Source: Flavimaribacter sediminis (GTDB lineage Bacteria; Pseudomonadota; Alphaproteobacteria; Rhizobiales; Rhizobiaceae). Taken from it: 64,000 nt of DNA. The notes beneath the pieces are model-generated. The model worked only from the letters and a program-made list of their open reading frames with translations. It was not told where the DNA came from and ran no database searches. A program made the translations under genes and the position numbers. Below, piece after piece: positions 8,667 to 16,539 of the stretch. Position 1 is the first letter of the stretch, and each line of letters opens with the position of its first letter. Location of the stretch: assembly GCF_019492055.1 (NCBI RefSeq), contig NZ_JAICBX010000002.1, positions 1,054,001 to 1,118,000 of the forward strand, given 5' to 3'.

Positions 8667-9173
8667 TGAACCCAACCGACAAGCACGAGGCTTCAACCGG
8701 GCATATGGTCGATTACGACCGCTACTCCCACATGAAGGACCGGGCTGTGCTGTCCAAGTCCGCGCTGATCGCTGACCTCGTTGTGTAGATCGGAATAGTT
8801 TCGCCGGAATTCATTCTGACAGACGACGGGTGCGGACCCGGCCATAGCGCGATCGACGCGGTCATGCCGGCGATTGAAGCCTATCGAAAGCTCGATGATG
8901 CGGCGTCGAACCCGCAGCGGTCAATCCGGACGATGTGTGTGTCAACGAGATTGGCGATCCGAAGGCCTATGGAAGGCTGTACGCCGGTCATGTGCGCGGT
9001 TTTGGTGAATCAAACCGCGGCTGCAACTTTTCGCCAGATCGACTTCCGACCCAGTGGAAATCGCCAGGTTGAACGAGGAATTCTTCTGGCGATTCGCTCA
9101 GCTCTGCGAAGAAGCGCCCGGCGCGCACGCAGCCGAAACATGGATAATGACGACCGTGTTGCGGTGGCGCTGA
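8667..9173 (+). pseudogene. Decayed SAM-dependent methyltransferase gene
   Basis: Three reading frames carry successive pieces of one protein. The first (from ATG 8667) reads DYDRYSHMKDRAVLSKS up to an in-frame TAG at 8786-8788. The same frame then continues with SPEFILTDDGCGPGHSAIDA, containing a class I methyltransferase motif I (D-x-G-C-G-P-G-H). A shift then leads to NPDDVCVNEIGDPKAYGRLY in the next frame. Another leads to LNEEFFWRFAQLCEEAP, ending in a TGA at 9171-9173. At least one nonsense change and two frameshifts are needed to join them. The family may be the SABATH-like carboxyl methyltransferases, but only the SAM-binding motif is firm. Confidence 0.7.
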
Positions 9174-9460
9174 TTGGGGTTGGTTAACGGCAGACGCCAT
9201 GCATTCAAGTTCGGTCCTTGTTCGCGCGATGCTCCAGGATATCGAGCGCTTTTCTCATTCAGTTGTGAATGCAGCGGTAAAAGGTTAGGAGTTCGCAAAA
9301 GCAGTCGATTGCGCCGTACCTGTCATATCGATTGCAACGGTGCAACATGCTTGGCAAAGAAGCAGTAAGGCGGTGCTGCCGATAGATATATAGATACCAT
9401 GCAATTGCTTGATGGCGTTTATTTGTCTTGCACAGCCCTATCCATTTTTCGTGAGCGAAT

Positions 9461-10447
9461 ATGTCTTTCTTAGAGTTTCTATCCAGCAGAAAAGGTCACC
9501 GGATACCTACAAACATTCCCAAAAATATTTCTTATTTTTGGGAAGAGGGAGAGGTATCAAATCGGTACAGGAACAATATTAAATTCACAAAAATTCTAAA
9601 CCCAAAGCACAAAGTCAAAGTTTTTAGCGGCGAAGAATGCTTGAACTTGTTAGACCATATTTTTCCACAATATGTAGATACTTATAGATCTATCAGTATT
9701 CCGGCATGTAAATCTGATATAATGCGCATGCTTTTGTTGTATCAATTTGGCGGCTGGTATCTTGATTGTGATACAAAGCCGCGATGTTCAATGGATTTTT
9801 TTGAGGAAAAGGGGAAAGATCTTTATCTTTTTTGGGTAAAGAGCGACAAAGGCAAATTGACTATTCTGGGTACTCCGATTGGCGGGGCATCCAAGCATCC
9901 ATTTTTTCTTCATGCTGCGGAGATATTCTTTGAACTATTGCGAAGTCGCATCAACAATCACAGTGTGTACGCCAATACTGGCCCTACAGCAATTTTGGCG
10001 GCAGCTGGCGCATTCATCAACCTTGACGCGACAAAATACAAGGAAGCGGATTATTCCTATGTCGACGTGGAAGGAGACGGAACCAAAGGGTCTTGGACAT
10101 ATCAGGAGGCGTGCGGCATCCTGATTGATGACGACAACCCCTGCAAATTTCACAGCAGCAGAAACCTTGATAAAATTGGTTCGCTTGAAGCATTTTCCTA
10201 TTTCAAGAAGATGTTCGACCGATTCCCGCAAACTATGGCAAACAACTACCAGAAGTTGTTGCTGAAAGCTGGAAACCACTATGTAATCGAGCACAAACTC
10301 AATGACGAAATTGTGGATCTGACGCTAAAATATATAAACCCCGAAGAACACCCAAAATATTATTCTGAATTATCGGAAACACTCGCTAATTTGAAAGATA
10401 TCAAGAATACAGAGCGAATTACCCAATCAGATAGACGTCATTCATAG
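9461..10447 (+). CDS. GT32-type (OCH1-like) glycosyltransferase
   Basis: A 328-aa cytoplasmic glycosyltransferase, probably acting on a surface glycan. The hallmark of GT32/capsular-sugar transferases is present: CKSDIMRMLLLYQFGGWY followed by the nucleotide-sugar/metal DxD motif as D102-C-D104 in YLDCDTKP. The N-terminal IPTNIPKNISYFW matches the family opening IPKxIHxxW. Codon use is AT-rich and unlike genes before 9 kb or after 15.5 kb, consistent with transfer. It converges on the GT2 gene with only 3 bp between stops. Confidence 0.8.
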   Translation: MSFLEFLSSRKGHRIPTNIPKNISYFWEEGEVSNRYRNNIKFTKILNPKHKVKVFSGEECLNLLDHIFPQYVDTYRSISIPACKSDIMRMLLLYQFGGWYLDCDTKPRCSMDFFEEKGKDLYLFWVKSDKGKLTILGTPIGGASKHPFFLHAAEIFFELLRSRINNHSVYANTGPTAILAAAGAFINLDATKYKEADYSYVDVEGDGTKGSWTYQEACGILIDDDNPCKFHSSRNLDKIGSLEAFSYFKKMFDRFPQTMANNYQKLLLKAGNHYVIEHKLNDEIVDLTLKYINPEEHPKYYSELSETLANLKDIKNTERITQSDRRHS

Positions 10448-10450
10448 TAT

Positions 10451-11695
10451 TCAATCTTCAGGTAATTTCTTCTCTATCGATTGAACCTTCCGATCGATTG
10501 CTATTAGCTTTTTTTCAAGCATGGATATTCCGACTAAAACGTCATCAATCTCATTCTTGGATGCGTTACTCAATAAGGGTTGTTCGATTTTTCTGCTTTT
10601 CTTGAATTTCAGAGGTCGAACCGCCACTGCTATTGCAGCAAAAACACCATGCGTAAAGTAATTGAAATATATATTTTTTCTATATTTAAGTTCTATGCGT
10701 CCATCTAATATTCGCGAAAACGTCTTATAATCATTAATTTTGATGAAAACTACTAATTTCGATCCCCGATTACCTATTTTGTATCTATCTAATACGTACT
10801 TTATATTATTCTTCTTATATGTATTAACAATCGCAAATAGTAGTGAGAATAACTCCGGCCACTTCTCTTTACCACATTTCTTCGACGTCCATTCAATTTG
10901 AGCAATTGTCCATCTCAACAGAACATCTCTGTAATTCGGATATACGCCCTCCTTTTTGAGCCATGTCTCAATGATCTCATGATGCGCAAATATTCCGAAC
11001 AATTGACTACTACCGCTATCCATCGTTTGTCCGACGCGGTTCACACGGTGTTTGCACAACTTTTCCGGGACAAGAGCGATGGAGTTCGACTTTATGATTG
11101 TAGCCCAGTGAAACGGGTTATCTTCAAAGAAGAAATCTCCTACAGGAAACCTGATCCGGTTTTCCTCCAGTAGAGAACGACGATACACCTTGCGCCAGGG
11201 AACTGCGATAAATTGTAAAAACTTCTTTCGGCTCTTCTCATCCAGCTTAACGCCCTTGATGCCTGAGAAGTCCTTCCATCTCCTCTCGTCAGCCGGATCG
11301 GTCAGATCGCCTGTCAGAGAATCAGTCAGATAGTAATTGCACATAGCCAGCGCGCAATCCTCCGATACGGCCGCGTCGACAAGTTTGGCAAACATGGCAG
11401 GATCGTAAATGTCATCACCATCGGCGAATCCGACAAAGATTCCGCTCGCCATATCCAGGCCGATGTTCGCAGGCGTCGCTACTCCACCGACGCTGTTTGC
11501 CTTTTGCAGCACCGGGATTATGCGTGAATCCTTCGCAGCAAATTCGCTGATGATATCGGCCGACCCATCGGTTGAACCGTCGTCTACAACAATGATCTCG
11601 ATATCTTTGATCGTCTGGTCGATCAGATTGCGGATACAGTCACCTATGTAGTCTTTTACATTGTAGCTGGTCACAATGATCGAAAGCAGCGGCAT
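10451..11695 (-). CDS. GT2-family glycosyltransferase with C-terminal extension
   Basis: A 414-aa protein. Residues ~1-220 are a GT-A fold: LSIIVTSYNV opening, VVDDGSTDGS nucleotide-binding loop, and the DxD-equivalent GFADGDD. Residues ~300-414 form an extension ending in a likely coiled coil (ISMLEKKLIAIDRKVQSIEK). It should add a sugar to a lipid-linked or surface oligosaccharide. Its ATG directly abuts the stop of the upstream GT2 gene, so it is the last gene of a glf-GT2-GT2 operon. The 3' half is notably AT-rich. Confidence 0.82.
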   Translation of the reverse strand: MPLLSIIVTSYNVKDYIGDCIRNLIDQTIKDIEIIVVDDGSTDGSADIISEFAAKDSRIIPVLQKANSVGGVATPANIGLDMASGIFVGFADGDDIYDPAMFAKLVDAAVSEDCALAMCNYYLTDSLTGDLTDPADERRWKDFSGIKGVKLDEKSRKKFLQFIAVPWRKVYRRSLLEENRIRFPVGDFFFEDNPFHWATIIKSNSIALVPEKLCKHRVNRVGQTMDSGSSQLFGIFAHHEIIETWLKKEGVYPNYRDVLLRWTIAQIEWTSKKCGKEKWPELFSLLFAIVNTYKKNNIKYVLDRYKIGNRGSKLVVFIKINDYKTFSRILDGRIELKYRKNIYFNYFTHGVFAAIAVAVRPLKFKKSRKIEQPLLSNASKNEIDDVLVGISMLEKKLIAIDRKVQSIEKKLPED

Positions 11696-12682
11696 CTAAA
11701 CATCCTTCACAAACTTCGGCCGGCCGAAATGGCAGTCCAGCAATTCTTCAGCCAACTTCGGCATGCGACTTTTTGCTCTGAGATAATCGTCAAATCTCAG
11801 ATCCCGGAATGATCTTTCGAGTTCCTCAATGAAACGTGGATAGTAGGGTCTGTCGATCTTGTTTATCGCCCATTTGGCCATATCCAATTTGAAGTGGATA
11901 AACCTCTGATAGTACAGCTTTCTCAATCTGGGTCTCTGATCGAACAGGACGTCTACGTCATCAAGCGCCCTGAAAATGTCGAACCGTTCTTCGTTCTTCC
12001 GGTTTGTAATATTGTTGCCCGTGGCGGGAACGATGTGAAAACAGACGGATTCATTGATCATCACAACGCGCTCGGACAGCATCAGTGACTGCCAGTGCGC
12101 GAATATATCATTGTTGACTTTTGTTTCGGAAAATCGAAGTTCTATTTTTCTCGCGTAGTCCGCTCTGATGACTTTTGTCCAAGGGTAATTCGTCATTTGC
12201 AGCAAGCTGGGCGACTGTTGAATCGTTGTCACCCGCGATGGCGCATCTCCGATAATCTCGTCCCATCGTCTTTCATCGGGAGGATGCATTCTACCGGAAT
12301 CAGAAGACGCTGCATTCGTTCCATACTCGTACCTGGCTATCGACAGGTCGGCGCCCGTGAATTCGAGCGCGGCGATCATTTTTTCGAGCACTCCCGTGCG
12401 AAGATGGTCGTCTGCATCGAAAAACAGCAAGTATTTTCCGGACGCCTCTTTTAACCCGCGGTTTCTAGCAACACCCGCACCAAGATTTACGCCGAGTGAA
12501 ATATATCGAATGGTTGGAACTTCACGCTGAAGCTCTTTTACAATTTGCGGTGAATTATCCGTAGATCCATCATCCACAATTATTAACTCATGTTGCTCCG
12601 TATACTTGCTGTTTATATCACGTACAGTCTGTGCAATGTGATTCTCAACATTATATATTGGAATTATAAATGATAAATTCAT
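11696..12682 (-). CDS. GT2-family glycosyltransferase
   Basis: A 328-aa GT-A glycosyltransferase: LSFIIPIYNVENHI start, IIVDDGSTDNSPQI donor-binding loop, and FFDADDHLRTGVL as the metal-binding region. It lies 12 bp downstream of the UDP-galactopyranose mutase gene and immediately upstream of another GT2, in one operon. A role as a galactofuranosyltransferase is plausible from that context but is not shown by the sequence. A tryptophan- and arginine-rich C-terminal part (residues ~230-328) has no recognisable domain. Confidence 0.82.
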   Translation of the reverse strand: MNLSFIIPIYNVENHIAQTVRDINSKYTEQHELIIVDDGSTDNSPQIVKELQREVPTIRYISLGVNLGAGVARNRGLKEASGKYLLFFDADDHLRTGVLEKMIAALEFTGADLSIARYEYGTNAASSDSGRMHPPDERRWDEIIGDAPSRVTTIQQSPSLLQMTNYPWTKVIRADYARKIELRFSETKVNNDIFAHWQSLMLSERVVMINESVCFHIVPATGNNITNRKNEERFDIFRALDDVDVLFDQRPRLRKLYYQRFIHFKLDMAKWAINKIDRPYYPRFIEELERSFRDLRFDDYLRAKSRMPKLAEELLDCHFGRPKFVKDV

Positions 12683-12694
12683 ATTATTACTTTG

Positions 12695-13816
12695 TTATAG
12701 GCGAGGATTATTAGTGTTTATATAACTCCGAGCGGCTGCCAGCGCATTTTCAATCGACACATCCATGTCGATATAGGAATAGGTTCCAAGTCGCCCGACA
12801 AACGTAACGCCCTCTTCCTGCCTGCATCGGTCCTCGTAGTCTTCGAGCAGCTTTTTATCGCTCATCAGCCTAATCGGGTAATAGGGTATGTCACCCTTCC
12901 CGCAAGAGCGACTGTATTCGCGAAACGCAATAGTCTTGTCGAATTTTTCCATCTCCCATGGAGCAAAGAACTTGTGCTCGGATATTCGTGTAAAAGGAAC
13001 GTCCGGATCCGGATAGTTGATGACCGCAGCCCCCTGAAACTCGCCGTCTTCCCAAACGGGTTCGAAATCAAGGGTTCGATATCCCAACCTTCCAAGATCG
13101 TGATTAAAGTACCTGTCTAATGGACCTGAATAAAACACATGCGCGAACTCTTCATCCACGGCTTCATAAGGACAGCTCAATCTGACCTCGATCGACTCGT
13201 GTGCAAGAATGCCTGAGACCAGACTAGTGTAACCATCCTTGGGGATGCCCTGGTAAGGATGACTGAAATAATTATCGTCATAGCTGAATCTCAGTGGCAG
13301 TCTTTTCAATATCGATGCAGGCAGCCTCGCCGGATCTATACCCCATTGCTTTCTCGTGTAGCCGTCGAAAAATGCTTCATACAGTTGTGGCCCGACGAAC
13401 TTTAACCCTTGCTCTTCAAAACTCCGGGGATCCTCAATGTCGCCACGAGCCAGTCCGGAGATAAAAGATCGAGCCTCCTTTGGTGACAAAACTTTTCCAA
13501 AGAATTGATTGATCGTGTGCAGGTTTATCGGCATCGTATAGACCTGTCCGCGAACAACAGCTTTCACCCGGTTGATATAAGGCATCATAGGACAAAACCG
13601 GTTTACATAGTCCCATACCTGGCCATTGGCGGTGTGAAAGATATGTGGGCCGTAACGGTGAACCATGATCCCTGTGTCGTTGTCACGCTCGGTATGACAA
13701 TTTCCGGCGACATGCGATCGTTCATCGACTACGAGAACCTTGAAACCATTTTCAGCCAGTTCGCGTGCAATAACCGCTCCGCTGAATCCAGCTCCGACAG
13801 CACAAATACGTTTCAC
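12695..13816 (-). CDS. glf: UDP-galactopyranose mutase
   Basis: A flavoenzyme of 373 aa that interconverts UDP-galactopyranose and UDP-galactofuranose, the donor for galactofuranose in surface glycans. The N-terminal dinucleotide fold reads AVGAGFSGAVIARELAE, followed by VDERSHVAGNC and the family signature HRYGPHIFHT. Further conserved blocks are YTRKQWG and the C-terminal VGRLGTYSYIDMD. Length is standard. It heads a three-gene operon with two GT2 genes. GC content is intermediate between the AT-rich glycosyltransferases and the surrounding chromosome. Confidence 0.95.
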   Translation of the reverse strand: MKRICAVGAGFSGAVIARELAENGFKVLVVDERSHVAGNCHTERDNDTGIMVHRYGPHIFHTANGQVWDYVNRFCPMMPYINRVKAVVRGQVYTMPINLHTINQFFGKVLSPKEARSFISGLARGDIEDPRSFEEQGLKFVGPQLYEAFFDGYTRKQWGIDPARLPASILKRLPLRFSYDDNYFSHPYQGIPKDGYTSLVSGILAHESIEVRLSCPYEAVDEEFAHVFYSGPLDRYFNHDLGRLGYRTLDFEPVWEDGEFQGAAVINYPDPDVPFTRISEHKFFAPWEMEKFDKTIAFREYSRSCGKGDIPYYPIRLMSDKKLLEDYEDRCRQEEGVTFVGRLGTYSYIDMDVSIENALAAARSYINTNNPRL

Positions 13817-14335
13817 AATACGAGATCCATCCTGGCTATTTTTGTTGAGATGAAAGTCTTAGACTTAGCAGTCGGGTCCAATTCAACCGCAACGTGCCGA
13901 ATCCGTGCTCAACCCTTATTGCAAAGGCCTGTAATCGCGGTACAAACAAATTCGTGCTACAGCATCAGCTAGGTCTTCGAATGTTTGAACCAGATTTATT
14001 AAATACGTAGAATTATCAATCGCTAGTAGCGAAACAGTTTCGATATGGCAACCTCCGAGGTATGGTTTGCAAATAATCCGTTTGCTGGAAATTTGTTAGC
14101 ATGGATCTCCGCTCATGCTCACAGTGCGCTTGACAGGTTTCCGCTTAGATTTGAACGAATGGTATTTAGGAATGGCTTTCATCCCGTCAAAACTGCATAG
14201 AACACTCACAGTAGGGATTCATCAGATATTGAATGAGGCTTGCGGGCGCTACGGCATAAGAACTGGCCGCATTTTTCAGCAAAATCGCCGTTCATTGCGC
14301 GATTCTTTTAATTCCAGTCATGTCCCTGCATCTCG
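13817..14335. other. Intergenic segment of low GC between glf and the sulfotransferase-like gene
   Basis: This 519-bp gap contains the divergent promoter regions of glf and of the gene at 14336. Apart from the coding-like remnant described at 14045-14311 I see no gene, RNA or clear terminator in it. Confidence 0.5.
14045..14311 (+). pseudogene. Possible decayed coding remnant in the polysaccharide island
   Basis: One frame from ATG 14045 reads a protein-like sequence (EVWFANNPFAGNLLAWI, then RFPLRFERMVFRNGFHPV). It is interrupted by TAG at 14198 and TGA at 14234 and goes on as LRHKNWPHFSAKSPF to a TAA at 14309. The composition resembles the tail of a sugar transferase of the capsular/GT32 type, but the match is weak. 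It may be chance. Confidence 0.3.
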
Positions 14336-15439
14336 ATGACCACAAAACCGCAAACCATCATTCACATCGGCACACCAAAGACCGGTACAACCTCCTTTCA
14401 GCAATGGTGCTTCGGAAATCGTCGGCGCCTCCTTGCAGATGGAGTTCTGTATCCAGTTGCTCCAGGCAAAACCAACCACGTGAAGCTGCCAGCATTCGCA
14501 GTAACGGAAACATTCGATGATGAACTGTTCAATAGAGCCAAGGCAAAGACACAATGGGAGCAAGCCGCCTTAAGGCAAAGTTTGCCTTTGGCGATTAAAG
14601 AGGAAATTGACAAATCGCAACCTAAGTTTGTCATACTGTCAAACGAACACCTCTTTACACGATTGAAAAGCATCGATGAGATTAATCGATTAAAGGTTTT
14701 TGTTGACAGTTTTTCCTCCGTATCGCGTATCGTGGTGCATGCCCGCCCACAAATCGATTTCCTAGTCTCAAACGCATCGCAAGCTGTCCGCATGGGTCAG
14801 GTGGTCACCACCGACTTTTTTCTTCGCGACCACATCGGGCCCAAACATTCTCTGCTCGGACTTTCTCGACAAATCGCGAAGTGGGAAGCTGTCTGGAAGC
14901 GTGAGAATATTCTTGTTATTCCCTTCAAGAGAACGCCGGACATTTTAGATCCCATTTTCGAAATGGTCGGACTAAAACGATCGTCCTACCCAGAATCAAT
15001 TCGCGTAAATGAAGCGCTAGGATGGGGAACGTTAGCGATCGCAAACAGCTTGATCAGGACCGGAGTAGATAAGTCCTTAGAATCAAATTTCCGAGTATTG
15101 CTAAAGTCCCTCCCAAGCACTGATCGACTGCAACCCGGAATGGAGATTGCTAAGGAAGTGCAAAGACGCTTCGATGCCGACAATTGTGCACTTATCAAAA
15201 GATACGCCAATCGATCTTGTGGCGATTTGAGCCCGGATTGGAAACGCTATGATTTACCTCCCAACATTTACAAACTGGAAGCCTCGTTGGAACTATCTGA
15301 AGATATAGCTGCGGCTTTCCAGTTTGCGTTGGATCTAGGTAAAAAATCAAAGCTAGAAAGTGAGGTAAACCGAGCAGAGGCGATAATTATAAAGCGTGAA
15401 CCCCGTGTCGGGTTCTTGAAACGCCTCCTTCGTTTCTAA
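14336..15439 (+). CDS. Sulfotransferase-like P-loop protein
   Basis: A 367-aa protein with the PAPS 5'-phosphosulfate-binding loop at residues ~10-21 (HIGTPKTGTTSF), diagnostic of the sulfotransferase superfamily. The segment RIVVHARPQIDFLVSNASQA corresponds to the 3'-phosphate-binding strand with its arginine and serine. It probably sulfates a surface sugar, given the glycosyltransferase and glf neighbours. GC content is lower than the flanking chromosome. No obvious ribosome-binding site precedes the ATG, and the exact start is uncertain. Confidence 0.72.
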   Translation: MTTKPQTIIHIGTPKTGTTSFQQWCFGNRRRLLADGVLYPVAPGKTNHVKLPAFAVTETFDDELFNRAKAKTQWEQAALRQSLPLAIKEEIDKSQPKFVILSNEHLFTRLKSIDEINRLKVFVDSFSSVSRIVVHARPQIDFLVSNASQAVRMGQVVTTDFFLRDHIGPKHSLLGLSRQIAKWEAVWKRENILVIPFKRTPDILDPIFEMVGLKRSSYPESIRVNEALGWGTLAIANSLIRTGVDKSLESNFRVLLKSLPSTDRLQPGMEIAKEVQRRFDADNCALIKRYANRSCGDLSPDWKRYDLPPNIYKLEASLELSEDIAAAFQFALDLGKKSKLESEVNRAEAIIIKREPRVGFLKRLLRF

Positions 15440-15512
15440 CTGAATCAGTACCTGAACCGCACCGGCGCAGCAGGCTGTACAAATCCCGGCGAATGAGAAA
15501 TGATCCCACACA

Positions 15513-16061
15513 CTACCCGCAGGTGACAGGCCCCTGATCAACCTTGATGAGCTTGTCCGTGGCGAAGCCGTCGGCGCGGGCCTTTCTGATCAGATGCTGC
15601 TTAAGAGCTTCCGGCATCGAAGGTTCACGCCCGAGGATCCAGAGATATCGCCTGTTCGATCCCGATATGACGGCCCAATTGTAATTTTCCTTGTCCAGTT
15701 CGAAGACGTGATAGCCTGCGGCGAACGGCCAGAAAAACCGGACGGATAGGCTGCCCACCTTCGGGCCCTGCTGGAAAGAGGCCTTGCCTGTCACGGTTTT
15801 CCACTTGCAGGACTTCCGATTGAAGCCGCGATTCGTCACCAGCAATCCGCCATCTTCCAGCATTTCATAGGTGGCCGTCACATTGGTCAGATTGCGTTCG
15901 AACCGATGGTCGAGCCGCATGATTTCATACCAGGTTCCTGTGTATCGGGAGACGTCGAAATCAGTGACCGGCTCCACCGTATAGGGTTTGGCCGTGCATC
16001 CCGCGACGACCGCGCACAGAAACACGCAAACCAGAATGGAGAACTGACGCGCCGTCGTCAT
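15513..16061 (-). CDS. blc: Lipocalin-family outer-membrane lipoprotein
   Basis: A 182-aa bacterial lipocalin. A signal peptide ends in a lipobox VVAGC, with C22 as the lipidated residue. The lipocalin signature follows (YTGTWYEIMRLDHRFER), then the later strands VISGSNRRYLWILGR typical of Blc. The family binds lysophospholipids or other small hydrophobic ligands at the outer membrane and is often stress-induced. It is transcribed alone. The gene symbol is by family resemblance. Confidence 0.9.
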   Translation of the reverse strand: MTTARQFSILVCVFLCAVVAGCTAKPYTVEPVTDFDVSRYTGTWYEIMRLDHRFERNLTNVTATYEMLEDGGLLVTNRGFNRKSCKWKTVTGKASFQQGPKVGSLSVRFFWPFAAGYHVFELDKENYNWAVISGSNRRYLWILGREPSMPEALKQHLIRKARADGFATDKLIKVDQGPVTCG

Positions 16062-16539
16062 AATGTAATCGATGCTCCCTGTTTTTTTTCCTTTGGCATG
16101 ACATTAAGACTATTTTTTAAACGAACCGCCATTTTATCGCACTGAAACAGAAATGCGTCCTTTCAATACTTGCCACCACAGCCTCCATTGCTCAATGGAG
16201 GAGCGGTCAATACCGTTAACAATCCAGAAAATTTAATGAAAACGGTGCTTTGGCTTTAACTGGTGGTGAGGAGGACGCGATTGACGACAAACATCCTCTG
16301 TTTCATATCCAACTGACTGTATGTGCGCCTATATTCAATGCAGACCGTGCTGGAATTTCGCTTTCTCGTTCGCGTAGACTGGAAGAACCAGTGCGAAAAC
16401 AGTCCGTGCGATCCACCGACGCCTATGGAGGACATTCGGCGGCGTCTGCAGGTTTTTTCTCTCCGATTTGATTCATTAGCGCCGGATTTGCTCTTATATG
16501 AACGTCCGAAATGGTGATTTTATCGCGCTCGTCTTATCC
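16062..16539. other. Gap between the lipocalin promoter and the end of recQ
   Basis: This 478-bp stretch contains the lipocalin promoter region and a perfect inverted repeat at 16182-16201. A 64-codon frame at 16323-16517 exists but has no ribosome-binding site or recognisable similarity, and I do not call it a gene. Confidence 0.5.
16182..16201. repeat. Perfect 9-bp inverted repeat
   Basis: CCTCCATTG and CAATGGAGG are separated by two bases, about 120-140 bp upstream of the lipocalin start. It could be an operator or a short cruciform. There is no T-tract to make it a terminator. Confidence 0.45.

Noticed and set aside
16323..16517. 64-codon frame between lipocalin and recQ
   Set aside because: No ribosome-binding site, no similarity recognised, and no context supporting a gene.
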